64,000 nt of DNA. Origin: Paucibacter_B soli (GTDB lineage Bacteria; Pseudomonadota; Gammaproteobacteria; Burkholderiales; Burkholderiaceae_C). Below the pieces are notes generated by a model that worked only from the letters and a program-made list of their open reading frames with translations, had not been told where the DNA came from and made no database searches. The stretch covers positions 124,001-188,000 of the forward strand of contig NZ_JBBHJW010000009.1 in assembly GCF_037482845.1 (NCBI RefSeq), read 5' to 3'. Below, one piece after another: positions 7,376 through 16,599 of the stretch. Position numbers and translations under genes: made by a program. Every line of letters begins with the position of its first letter. The stretch's first letter is position 1.

Positions 7376-8599
7376 TTACTCGCTTCTGGATGGCGGCTCC
7401 GTGCTCGTCATGACGATGCGGGCCTGCAAACCAACACCTTGAGGCCCGGATTCAAGGGTGAGGCTTGCCCCGTGCAGTTTGGACACCGCCTTCACGAGAG
7501 CTAGTCCGAGGCCATGTGAGGTTTTGTCGACTCCCGCGCCAAGAGTGCGATCCCGACGGGTTCCGAACGTCATGTTCCCGCGCTCATCCAGGCCCATTGA
7601 GCCGTAAAAGGGTTCGAACACCCGCTCGCGCTCAGACTCAGGGATGCCTGGCCCCTGGTCCTGGATGATGACTGAGATCACCTTGGTGCCTGGAAGTCGC
7701 GCAGCTTGGACCAGGATTTTTGAATCCTCGGGCGAATATCGGATTGCATTGTCGACCAATGACGAGATCATCTCTTGCAGTAGCGCGCTCAAGCCACGAA
7801 CCCAGAGCCCTGCTTCGACGTTGCAATCTAGGACGATGCGTTTGTCTGCGGCCAGCCGCTCTCGATGCCGAACGAGTGTCATGATCTCTGTGCTTAGATT
7901 TGCCCTTTGATTCCCAATTCCCTTTTCTTCGACCGCGCCGACATAGCCCAAGGCAAGCATCTGCTCGATGAGGGACGACGTGTTCATGCAAAGCGACGCA
8001 ATGGACTGCAGCTCGCGCCTGGCGATTTCTCCACCTTGTTCTGGGACAGAATTTCCTGCTTTCTCGGCGTGAGACTTAATCATCGCAAGAGGACTCTTCA
8101 GTTGGTGCGATAGGTGCCGGAAGAGATCCCGCCTGACACTCTCAACGGCGATTTCAGATACACGCCCCGCCCTCGCCTGGCGCTCAATCGCTACGAGCTC
8201 TGCTGGTAGATTCATGTTCATGTCCAGCTTCGGGGCCGGGCTAATGGATGCCAGCATGGCACTGAACTCAAAGCTGTTGGAGAGCAGATCTACATCTGAG
8301 TGCTCAACTTGGTCATAGTGGTCTTCCTCGACGTCCCCATAGTTACGCAGCTCCAGGCGCCGCTTTAGGACTTCGATGGGGGCCATCAGCGTTCCTGTAA
8401 CGCGCGCGGCAACAAACAGACATAGAAAAAGAGCGCCGATCACCAGCACGTTCTGGGCGGCCCCGTGGGCCAGCAGCAATCCAGGCGCAGCTGCGAGCAT
8501 GGCCACGGCGAACAGTGACCAATAGACTTTTGTGCGCAGCCGCTGGGTCTGACGTTCTCGACCGCTCTCGACCAGATTGATCTCAGGCTCGGTTGCCAT
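7376..8599 (-). CDS. Sensor histidine kinase of a two-component pair
   Basis: 407 aa. Two closely spaced membrane helices (about 26-45 and 50-68) leave almost no periplasmic loop, so the signal may come from the membrane or cytoplasm. The phospho-acceptor motif LFRHLSHQLKSPL contains His165. The ATPase domain has SLVDNAIRYS (N-box), QDQGPGIP (G1), EPFYG (F-box) and SHGLGLAL (G2). It starts 9 bp after the response regulator, its evident partner. The pair lies directly downstream of the chemosensory cluster, so it may be transcribed with it. The regulated genes are not visible; pilus and transfer promoters are reasonable candidates. Confidence 0.88.
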   Translation of the reverse strand: MATEPEINLVESGRERQTQRLRTKVYWSLFAVAMLAAAPGLLLAHGAAQNVLVIGALFLCLFVAARVTGTLMAPIEVLKRRLELRNYGDVEEDHYDQVEHSDVDLLSNSFEFSAMLASISPAPKLDMNMNLPAELVAIERQARAGRVSEIAVESVRRDLFRHLSHQLKSPLAMIKSHAEKAGNSVPEQGGEIARRELQSIASLCMNTSSLIEQMLALGYVGAVEEKGIGNQRANLSTEIMTLVRHRERLAADKRIVLDCNVEAGLWVRGLSALLQEMISSLVDNAIRYSPEDSKILVQAARLPGTKVISVIIQDQGPGIPESERERVFEPFYGSMGLDERGNMTFGTRRDRTLGAGVDKTSHGLGLALVKAVSKLHGASLTLESGPQGVGLQARIVMTSTEPPSRSE

Positions 8600-8608
8600 G
8601 CCGCGGGG

Positions 8609-9295
8609 CTACTTCTGGAGATGCTCGAGCATGTATCCAAACCCATGCTGAGTGGAAATCTCAGCAGTGCAGCCCGCGTCCTGCAAGCGCTTGCGCAGCC
8701 GTGAAATCTGAGTGTGGACAGACTCGAAGCTGGAACCCTCGTCATCCATGTTCATGAGGAAATCCTTGTTCACCGGCTGATTCCTGCGGCGGAACAGGGC
8801 CTCCAGAATGGCATGCTGCTTGGGCGGCAATGTAAGAACTGCCCCTTCTACGGTGAAGTAGCCTTTGCCAGCATCAAGCGAGAGATTCCCGCAACTCGGT
8901 TTGATGGACTCGGCCTCAGAAATTCTGCGGCGAGTGATAGCTCGGAGTCTGGCCAGCAGCTCAACGGTCTCAAATGGCTTGGCCAGATAGTCGTCAGCAC
9001 CAGTTTCTAGGCCGTCAACGCGGTCGGCAAGAGTTCGGCGCGCTGTCAGGATCAGGACAGGCGTTTGGTCGCCGGCTTTGCGCACGGCCTTCAAGACATC
9101 CATCCCGTCCATTCCCGGCAGCGACAGGTCCAGTAGGATGGCGTCGTAGGCACGCTTCAAGCGGCGCGACTGCTCAATCATCGCCAGAGCGTGCACACCA
9201 TTCCCGGCCAGCGTCGGAATCATGTTCGCTGTGGAGAGTATCCCAGCGATGGATTCCGCCAGGGCTGGCTCATCTTCAACAACTAATACCCTCAT
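8609..9295 (-). CDS. OmpR/PhoB-family response regulator
   Basis: 228 aa from the ATG at 9295. The open frame extends further, but this start gives the canonical MRVLVVEDEP beginning and has GGGAG 8-11 nt upstream. The receiver domain (1-120) has the acidic pair (E7, D8), phospho-acceptor Asp56 (LLDLSLPGMDG) and Lys106 in YLAKPF. A winged-helix DNA-binding domain (about 130-225) ends with the usual RLRKRL and HGFGYML segments. It should bind DNA after phosphorylation by the kinase encoded 9 bp downstream. A 73-bp gap separates it from the CheA gene. Confidence 0.92.
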   Translation of the reverse strand: MRVLVVEDEPALAESIAGILSTANMIPTLAGNGVHALAMIEQSRRLKRAYDAILLDLSLPGMDGMDVLKAVRKAGDQTPVLILTARRTLADRVDGLETGADDYLAKPFETVELLARLRAITRRRISEAESIKPSCGNLSLDAGKGYFTVEGAVLTLPPKQHAILEALFRRRNQPVNKDFLMNMDDEGSSFESVHTQISRLRKRLQDAGCTAEISTQHGFGYMLEHLQK

Positions 9296-9368
9296 ACGGA
9301 TTGATCTCCCATGGGTGCAATTGTGAATCAGAGCAGCCCATGCGGCCAGTAGAGGTGTTGTCGTCCCC

Positions 9369-12300
9369 TCAGTGCGCTTCGGCAGCCACCAACCCCGAGA
9401 TGACGTCGAGTAGCTGAGTTTCCTCGTAAGGTTTTGCAAGGTATGCAGAAGCCCCGAGTTCTATCGCGCGCTCACGGTGCTTTTCCGCAGTGCGTGAGGT
9501 AATCACCACGATTGGCGTCGACGCAAACCGCTCGATGCGGCGAACCTCAGCAATCAACTCGAAACCGCCCATCCCGGGCATTTCCAAGTCGAACAGGAAG
9601 ACATCGGGCCTGGACCCCTTCGCAAGCATCTGCAAGGCCTCAATTCCATCGCGTGCAGCTTCGGCCGAGTACCCGCAACGTTTTAGGAACCTGGTAGTTA
9701 CAAGGCGCACAGTCGACGAGTCATCGACAACCATCACACGCCGAGTCGACTGGCTGAATTTGGCCTCTTGGTTGGTCGAGTTGAGCTCGTCCAGTGCCAA
9801 CGGGTTCACGATCAAGCCGACTGCGCCATTTGGTAGTGTCGTGCCGGCAATCATCCCTGGTATGTCTCGCACGAAGGGGCCCAGAGGTTTCACAGGCACC
9901 CTGGTCTGATTCGCCACAGCGTCTACTAAGACAGCCTTGACCACGTTCGACACCTTCATGAGCACCAAGACTCCGCGGCCGGAACGGGCTGCAGTGCGCC
10001 CAGATGGTACGCGCTTGGAGAGATCGACCAGTTCGTACTCAACACCGCCCACGGTCGCCTTGCGAGATGACAGGTCGACTTGAACTTCTGCGCCTGCGGA
10101 AATGGGCACGATTCTGCGAACCAGGGTGAGAGGAAGCAGGCACTTGAAGCCGGCCGAGGTGACCGGAATAACGGCCATGGTATCCGAGTCAGTTGGCAGC
10201 GCCAGGATGAACTCCGTACCTTGTCCAGGTGTCGATGAGACCGTCACAACGCCACCCAAGGACGATACCGTGGCCCGAACCACGTCCAGGCCCACGCCAC
10301 GACCTGACAATTCACTCACATGGTCGGCCGTAGAAAAACCCGAGGCAAAAAGCAGCTCGCGAATCGCATCGTCAGACAACTTGGCACCAGGCGCCACGAG
10401 ACCGCGGCGCTCAGCGAATTCCTGCACACGCGCCAAATCGATCCCCGCGCCATCATCGCGGATCGAGATACGCACGACACCGCCTTCGCTGGTCTCACTG
10501 ACAGGAACTGAAATCGTCAACATGCCGGCCACCTGCTTTCCAGATGCCTCGCGCGTATCTCTGGACTCAATTCCGTGGGCAACCGAGTTCCGGAGCAAAT
10601 GCTCAAAGACAGGCATTAGCTTGTCCATGGCGGCCGTTGGGACCCGAGCGGCCGAGTCCACAGACAAGTTGGCGGTCTTGCCGGTGTCGGCACAGGCCTT
10701 GGCGACAACTCGCTCAAGGCGAGACTGTTGAGTCAAGACCGGAGCCAGCAGCAATTCAGAGGAGCCGCGCTGCAGCTCATCGGAGATCAGCGCTCGGTCC
10801 GCTTCACTTGTGCTTGCGCGGCGCAGATCCTCCGCAACCAGCCCTGCTGAGCTCATGGCATCGCCATAAGCTTCAGTCAGCCGGCGGGCCACTTCCTGCA
10901 GCTCCGTATAGCGATCCAACTCCAGTGGATCGAATCCGGACGTTGCTCCCCCCGAGCTTGCTGAAGCAATGCTCGAAGCAGCCATGATTTCCAGTTGCCG
11001 AAGGTCAGGGCCCAGGCGACGAAGATTCTCCTCGAGTTCACGAACCGAGCGGGCAATAGCGTCCAGCTCTTCAATTGCCTGGCGAGAACCAGCCATGACC
11101 TGACTGGATGTCCTGCCGACCTTATCGGCCAACGAAATGGGAATCCGAACGGTGCCGGATTGCTGACCAAGGCGTGCCCCCTGCGTCGGCCGCTGAGTCG
11201 CCGGCGCCGGCTCAGAGATGGACAGCGACTTCGATTCAGGCTGTGCTACGACCTGGTCGACCACCGCGGAATGCGGAGACTCTTCCACATGCTTGATTTC
11301 GACTTCGACGACAGTCTCGGCAAGTTCCTCGACTGGATGGGGATCCACGACAAAGCTCACTTCGGCGTCAGGGATGACTTCGGCCGACCCAACGCCTACA
11401 GCCTGGTGGCGTGCACGCTCCTGGTCCAACTGCTCGCGCACAGCTTCCATGGCGCCTTCGAAGGCGGAAAGTACCGGCTCCATCACGCCCGAGTCGTTGG
11501 GCATCGCGTCGAGTCGGTCCTCCATAGCGTGCAGGATTGCGCCGGCGGCATCGAGGCCGCAGGTGCGGCACACGCCCTTTAAGGTATGGATCAGGCGTCG
11601 TGCATCGGCAACATGCTCCTCACTGTCATCTAGCGCTCGCACGCCGGCGAAAGCCTTTTCGATGCCGTCCATGCACTCCCAGGACTCATCGAACATGATC
11701 GCCAGGAGTTCGTCGTCCGCTCCGTCGAGCGAGTTAAGTCGACCTTCTTGGGCGCCAATGAACTCGTTGAGCAGCTCTTCTGGCGCCGGGAGATCGGCGA
11801 CCACAACGGGAATTGCGTCGAAGCCAAACGCCTCTTCGCCGATGTCGAAAGGATCGATGGTCGGCGAATCCGAAGAAAGTCCCGTATCGAGGTCATCTGC
11901 AACTAAGGTGGCGATGTCGAAGGAGGGCTGAAAAGCCGGGTCCGTGATGACAGGAGAAACTTCCTGCTCCAAGGCCAGCTGGTTGTGATGAGTATCCTCA
12001 GCCGACGCAGCAACTTCGTCGACGACGACCTCCCCTGGGGCCTGGACATCGTTTGGAACTTCGGCCTCGACAGGCCCCGTGGCCAGAATGGCTTCATCCA
12101 CTACATCATCACCTGATTCTTCAGGCTCAGGTTTCCGAGCATGGACCTCTTCCCGGGTGAACAGCTGGATGACTTGGGCGCTTGTTTCAACGCGCAGGTC
12201 GCGCTCTTCGTCGGGCTCAATATCCAGCAAGCTACCAGGACGCAGTCGTGCCATGAAGAGATTCACTCGGGTCAGGTTGTCGAACAACATCGACCTGGCC

Positions 12301-13814
12301 GCCCGAGTGCCCCAGGACTCAGGAGAAGAAGCCTGAACCGCCACAGCAGCCGCGAAGGCGCCGGCACGAGGTAGGTTCCAGCACATCACGACACCCGAAA
12401 TGGTATTCAGGTATTTTGTGAGAGGCGCGCCGGCCACATCCGCAATGCGTGCGGCGTTCGACTCGGGGATGTCTTCATTGCCGACTGCACGCAACGCGCT
12501 TTCGATGCTCAAATTGAGTTTTTTGAAGGATGCTGCGATAACTTCGCTGGTCTTCTGGACAGCAGCAGCTCGCACCGAGGCCTGAAGACTTGGGCAAACA
12601 TGGATTTGGCCGTCCTCAACCATCTGATCGGCCTGAGCCGAGAGCTGTGACTGAGCGTCGGCATTCCCCCAGGTCTTTGCAGATTCGGTCATCAGTAGAA
12701 GCACGGCCGAACCGAGTACCCAATCCGACTGCCGAACTTCACCTGTCGTCCAGCCCTGAGTGACCTCCATCATGAGCATAGCGAACTTCGTGAATGGTTC
12801 GCTGTCCAGCCTATGGCTGTCGCCGGCAACAGACTTCGCCAACTTGGCGACTACTACTGGCGTGCGAGTAATGGTTGCCTGTGTGAACGACTCCTGAAAA
12901 CGACGCATGCCCTCACTGAACTTCTTGGCTACGTCATGCATCGAGACATCGGTGGCGCCCGGTTTCATGAGCGAATAGCGGCGGCGAACCTTGGCCGTGG
13001 CTTCATCGGATGCGTCTGACTGAGCGACTGCAAAGAGCACCCTGGAGAATAGGAAGCCGTCCGGCGCCGGCAGTTGTGAGGGAAGGCCATCGACCAGCAG
13101 GCTATCGATCCGTTCCAGTTCATGGATCACGTCTGAGCCAGTCTTCATAGCCCCTACAAAGCCTGCCTCACACGCCATTGCGTCGAAGAGGCCTGAAAGG
13201 GTCCGGTATGGATTCACCGAGGCTAGCGACGCCGCCAGGCCTGGAGTCATGGCCTTGGCATTCAGGATGTCGGCAATCGCGAGGCGCAGGGCGTCATTCG
13301 AAGCTCCTTGCTCAGGCTCCCAGAATGCTTCAACTTCAAGTGACGGCGGCGCCGGCATGAAGAGGAAGGGCTCAATCTCGCTGGGCGAGACCTCGAGCAA
13401 CTGGGGGCGCGCCTTGCGGACAACGCGTCCGAACTGCTCATTGAGTGCGCTGTATGAAACCACGTTGCCGTAGGACAGATCGCGAAGGTACCCGCCCAAG
13501 GCAGCAATGCCATCGGAAAGCGTTTTCACGCGTTCGAGGTGTTCGTTCCGATTGACGGTGCTCGGCGGGATTGCCTCAATGCCAGCAGATAGCTCTCGTA
13601 GCGCGCTCAGGAAATTGCCAACGCCCCAGAGCCCTGTGAAGGCGGCTGCCTTAGCCAGCTTCTCCAGTTTCATGGAGATAGCGTTCGACTTCGGCGCATC
13701 GGCGAAGGCATTCATGCCGCCAGCCATCTGCTTGAGGACGCCAAGGATCGCTGTGGAGATGATCGTCAGCGAGTGCAGTCGTGCTGCGGCATTAGGGGCG
13801 GTCATCGCTTGCAT
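9369..13814 (-). CDS. CheA/ChpA-type hybrid chemosensory histidine kinase
   Basis: 1481 aa. The first ~650 residues are a helical, Ala-rich region of unknown type, resembling only loosely the leading part of ChpA. One HPt domain follows, with phospho-acceptor His743 in RLIHTLKGVCRTCGL. The CheA ATPase comes next, with FEHLLRNSVAHGIE (N-box), DDGAGIDL and GRGVGLDVV. A CheW-like domain follows, and a C-terminal receiver carries VVDDS, LFDLEMPGMGG and AKPY. This is the order of Pil-Chp ChpA, which has several HPt/TPt domains in Pseudomonas aeruginosa; only one is visible here. It should receive input from the MCP through CheW and phosphorylate the CheY and its own receiver to control the pilus. 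Confidence 0.92.
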   Translation of the reverse strand: MQAMTAPNAAARLHSLTIISTAILGVLKQMAGGMNAFADAPKSNAISMKLEKLAKAAAFTGLWGVGNFLSALRELSAGIEAIPPSTVNRNEHLERVKTLSDGIAALGGYLRDLSYGNVVSYSALNEQFGRVVRKARPQLLEVSPSEIEPFLFMPAPPSLEVEAFWEPEQGASNDALRLAIADILNAKAMTPGLAASLASVNPYRTLSGLFDAMACEAGFVGAMKTGSDVIHELERIDSLLVDGLPSQLPAPDGFLFSRVLFAVAQSDASDEATAKVRRRYSLMKPGATDVSMHDVAKKFSEGMRRFQESFTQATITRTPVVVAKLAKSVAGDSHRLDSEPFTKFAMLMMEVTQGWTTGEVRQSDWVLGSAVLLLMTESAKTWGNADAQSQLSAQADQMVEDGQIHVCPSLQASVRAAAVQKTSEVIAASFKKLNLSIESALRAVGNEDIPESNAARIADVAGAPLTKYLNTISGVVMCWNLPRAGAFAAAVAVQASSPESWGTRAARSMLFDNLTRVNLFMARLRPGSLLDIEPDEERDLRVETSAQVIQLFTREEVHARKPEPEESGDDVVDEAILATGPVEAEVPNDVQAPGEVVVDEVAASAEDTHHNQLALEQEVSPVITDPAFQPSFDIATLVADDLDTGLSSDSPTIDPFDIGEEAFGFDAIPVVVADLPAPEELLNEFIGAQEGRLNSLDGADDELLAIMFDESWECMDGIEKAFAGVRALDDSEEHVADARRLIHTLKGVCRTCGLDAAGAILHAMEDRLDAMPNDSGVMEPVLSAFEGAMEAVREQLDQERARHQAVGVGSAEVIPDAEVSFVVDPHPVEELAETVVEVEIKHVEESPHSAVVDQVVAQPESKSLSISEPAPATQRPTQGARLGQQSGTVRIPISLADKVGRTSSQVMAGSRQAIEELDAIARSVRELEENLRRLGPDLRQLEIMAASSIASASSGGATSGFDPLELDRYTELQEVARRLTEAYGDAMSSAGLVAEDLRRASTSEADRALISDELQRGSSELLLAPVLTQQSRLERVVAKACADTGKTANLSVDSAARVPTAAMDKLMPVFEHLLRNSVAHGIESRDTREASGKQVAGMLTISVPVSETSEGGVVRISIRDDGAGIDLARVQEFAERRGLVAPGAKLSDDAIRELLFASGFSTADHVSELSGRGVGLDVVRATVSSLGGVVTVSSTPGQGTEFILALPTDSDTMAVIPVTSAGFKCLLPLTLVRRIVPISAGAEVQVDLSSRKATVGGVEYELVDLSKRVPSGRTAARSGRGVLVLMKVSNVVKAVLVDAVANQTRVPVKPLGPFVRDIPGMIAGTTLPNGAVGLIVNPLALDELNSTNQEAKFSQSTRRVMVVDDSSTVRLVTTRFLKRCGYSAEAARDGIEALQMLAKGSRPDVFLFDLEMPGMGGFELIAEVRRIERFASTPIVVITSRTAEKHRERAIELGASAYLAKPYEETQLLDVISGLVAAEAH

Positions 13815-13823
13815 TCATGTCCC

Positions 13824-15749
13824 TTAGATGGCTTCGGCAGAGGACTTCATTCCCGTGATCGAGCGCAAAGCCTGCTGCATTGATTCACGGCTGGCCGCGG
13901 TCGGGCGCTGCAAGCGATCAGCACGCGCAATCACTTCATCCAGTCCGCGTTGCAGGCCATTCGCGGATGCTGAGGATTGTCGAGAAGCCTCGGCAGTTGC
14001 CTTGGCACGGACTTGAATCTCCCTGGCCATAGCGCCGATGGTCTCGGCCAGCGGAGCGAGAACGCTCAGCAAGGCCTGGGAAACCGCACCGACATTGGCG
14101 CCGGCAACCACTTGGCCGGTCGAACGTTCGACAGACTCAGCAGCGGATCTTGCATCCGCCTGAACGCCCTGAACCAGCCCGGAAATCGCCAATAGAGACG
14201 ATTCAGCCCGGCGCGCCAAAGCCTTCACTTCGCGCGCAACAGTCCGAAAGCCAACCCCTGCATCGCCAGCTCGCTCTGCTTCCAGTTCGGCGTTCAATGC
14301 CAGAACGCCGATCTGTTCAGACAAAGCCTCCAGACCCTCAACTACGGTCGAAATTTCGAGAGCGCGCTCACCCAGGCGCTTTACGCGCTTGGCCGTGTCT
14401 TGCAGGCCGTCGCGCATCGAATCGAGCCTGGATGCGGCATCTTGAGCAACACGGGTGGCGTCAGCTGACTGTGTAGAGGCCTCTCCTGCAGCATTGACCA
14501 GCGACTCCGCATCGAAGGAGATCGAAGTAGCTGACCGAGCGCAGCCATCCAGAGATTTGACATCGGCAATCAGCTCGCCAGATGCATTGGCCACTTGCTG
14601 ACGCAGCGCAGCGGCGATTTCCACAATCTCAGCGTTGTTCGCGACTCCATCCTGGAGTGATGACTCAACTTGCTCGATAGACAAGCGGACACGACCGATC
14701 ACAGAATTAACTAGGCGGGCCAGCTCTGCCATCTCGGGCGATGATTGAGGAATCTCGATTTCATCACTGAGTGAACCATCCTGTAGGGAGCGGAGGGATT
14801 GGGCGAGATCAATTCTGGCTTGCTCAGATGACCTGAACTGCTGTGTAGCCCGCGCATAGCGACGGGAAAACTCAGAAAGCGCGCCGCGCAGTCCAAGGAT
14901 GACAGCTACCACCCCGATAAGCGCCAATAGAGCAGCTGCGCCGCCCAATGCAGCACTACCGCCGGACTGAGAGGCAGCGTTTGCCAAATTGTCTGCAGCT
15001 GCCTTTGCTGAAATCGCTGCTTCCGAGATTGGTGCCAGCTGGTCCCTACTGACCTTGATAGCAGATGCAGCCTTGGTAAGAGCAGCCAGCGGCTCGATGA
15101 ATGCAATTTCTTGCCGCAGTTCCGTAGAGCCGAGGTCGGCCGCAAGGACCTGTAAGTCGTACCCTACACGCTGCACGGAGGCGAGGCCAAATCCGGTTTC
15201 AGCGATGACCAGGAGTCGATTCACGGACTCATATGCACGTGCCATCGATCCTGACTGCTTACCGCTCGCCTCGATCTTCTTCGTAAGGCTGTGGATGGCC
15301 TGTCCACTGCGTCCCAGCGCATCGCTTAGCTCGGCGGCCGATGCAGCCCCTTGACCCACCGCTGACATGGTGCCTCGAAGATTTCCCCACGCCGCATAAG
15401 CCTCTGCTGCCGGCGTCTTGATCGACGGAAGAGCCAATACTGAGTCTGCGCTACCCGCCAAATCCTTGAAGGCTGCAGTCACCTGCGAAGAGGACGTGGT
15501 TGCAATACCGAGTCTAGGCGCGCCACCGCTGCCGAAACTTTGGGCCCCTTGCAGAACCTGAGACGAGCTGGCGTGCAGGAGGCGGGCAGCGCCGGCGGAA
15601 GCTGCGGTCGCGCGCGCATTTGTGTTGGAGGCGACGGCCAGGATTGCGGAAACTGCGAACAGCAGGACGCCACAGGCAATAGAGGCTAGATCCCCTCGGG
15701 CGACATCTCCCATAGAGAACGATGCCACCTGAATACGACGTTTGCTCAT
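13824..15749 (-). CDS. Methyl-accepting chemotaxis protein (PilJ-like)
   Basis: 641 aa. A membrane helix near 22-43 and another near 262-287 enclose a periplasmic helical region rich in Ala and Ser, as in PilJ-type sensors. The cytoplasmic part is a long coiled coil with the signalling tip IGVLALNAELEAERAGDAG and GFRTVAREVKALARR, a diverged version of the canonical MCP hairpin. The gene overlaps cheW by 4 bp and ends 9 bp before cheA. It probably senses surface or recipient contact for the thin pilus. No CheR or CheB is encoded in the window, so methylation would depend on host enzymes or be absent. Confidence 0.9.
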   Translation of the reverse strand: MSKRRIQVASFSMGDVARGDLASIACGVLLFAVSAILAVASNTNARATAASAGAARLLHASSSQVLQGAQSFGSGGAPRLGIATTSSSQVTAAFKDLAGSADSVLALPSIKTPAAEAYAAWGNLRGTMSAVGQGAASAAELSDALGRSGQAIHSLTKKIEASGKQSGSMARAYESVNRLLVIAETGFGLASVQRVGYDLQVLAADLGSTELRQEIAFIEPLAALTKAASAIKVSRDQLAPISEAAISAKAAADNLANAASQSGGSAALGGAAALLALIGVVAVILGLRGALSEFSRRYARATQQFRSSEQARIDLAQSLRSLQDGSLSDEIEIPQSSPEMAELARLVNSVIGRVRLSIEQVESSLQDGVANNAEIVEIAAALRQQVANASGELIADVKSLDGCARSATSISFDAESLVNAAGEASTQSADATRVAQDAASRLDSMRDGLQDTAKRVKRLGERALEISTVVEGLEALSEQIGVLALNAELEAERAGDAGVGFRTVAREVKALARRAESSLLAISGLVQGVQADARSAAESVERSTGQVVAGANVGAVSQALLSVLAPLAETIGAMAREIQVRAKATAEASRQSSASANGLQRGLDEVIARADRLQRPTAASRESMQQALRSITGMKSSAEAI

Positions 15750-16216
15750 ATATTTTCTCCATGTCGCCCAGCCTTCTTGCTGAGCCTTGCATACAAGCTT
15801 TCAGGATCAAGCAGCGTCGCGCCAGCCAGGTCATCCAACGATTCGACTCGATCACGAACACGGTCAACCATCAGAGCGATGCCCTTGAGGGACCCATCAG
15901 CACACACGATCAAACGCGATTTCAGGCTTCGGACAGTGGCCGCTGCGCCGAAGAGAAGGCTCACATCGACAACAGTGAGCAGTTCTCCGTCAGCAGAGAT
16001 GACGCCAAGGACGCAGTCCGGTGAGCCGGCGTAGCCCTGAAGAGATGTGACTTCAGAAGGAATCGCGAGGCGCGCAACATCGGAGCACTTCACCACCCAC
16101 AGCTGACCTGCGGACTCAAAAGGCATGTACATCGGACCCGGCTGAGCGGCGTCAGGCCGAGCAGCGGCCGCAATCAGATTCCTCTGCAATTCCACCAGTG
16201 ACGACGAGTGCATCAT
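15746..16216 (-). CDS. CheW-like coupling protein (PilI-like)
   Basis: 156 aa, a single CheW domain: GQLWVVKCSDVARLA, a central GVISADGELLTVVDVSLLFG block and LKGIALMVDRVRDRVE. It should bridge the MCP tip and the CheA kinase. Its ATG overlaps the stop of the CheY gene (ATGA), and its own end overlaps the MCP start, so translation is tightly coupled. CheW-family scaffolds are recognisable by fold pattern more than identity, so the call rests on both pattern and neighbours. Confidence 0.88.
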   Translation of the reverse strand: MMHSSSLVELQRNLIAAAARPDAAQPGPMYMPFESAGQLWVVKCSDVARLAIPSEVTSLQGYAGSPDCVLGVISADGELLTVVDVSLLFGAAATVRSLKSRLIVCADGSLKGIALMVDRVRDRVESLDDLAGATLLDPESLYARLSKKAGRHGENI

Positions 16217-16599
16217 CGAACCACCAGAGGGCCAAGATGTTCTTCGACCACCTTGCGCATATCCGGCGCCTGAAAGGGCTTGACGATAGCTCCGTTGAAG
16301 CCGAGCAAGCGGCCTCGCGCGAGGTCGAAAACACCTCCTTTGGACGACATCATCAATATGGGAGTTTCCTTGAAGGCTTCATTTAGGCGAATCAGGGCAA
16401 CCGTCTCGTACCCATCAAGGTTTGGCATCGTGATATCGACGAAGACCAGATCTGGCTTGAACGCCGCAATCGTGGAAACCGCTTCGAGCCCGTCTTCGCA
16501 ATACATCACGTCGTAGTCGGCGGCCAGTGCAGTCTTCGCAGCTGCACGCATGCTTTGGCTGTCATCGACAACCAATATCCGTTTCTTTGCGGTGGTCAC
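16213..16599 (-). CDS. CheY-like single-domain response regulator (PilG/PilH-like)
   Basis: 128 aa, a receiver domain only. It has the acidic pair in ILVVDDSQSM, the phospho-acceptor Asp in VFVDITMPNLDG (about residue 57), the Ser/Thr switch in LMMSSKGG and the Lys in IVKPFQ. The start is GTG, overlapping the preceding ATPase stop as GTGA. Without an output domain it should act by protein binding, probably on the pilus ATPases, as PilG and PilH do in twitching systems. Confidence 0.92.
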   Translation of the reverse strand: MTTAKKRILVVDDSQSMRAAAKTALAADYDVMYCEDGLEAVSTIAAFKPDLVFVDITMPNLDGYETVALIRLNEAFKETPILMMSSKGGVFDLARGRLLGFNGAIVKPFQAPDMRKVVEEHLGPLVVR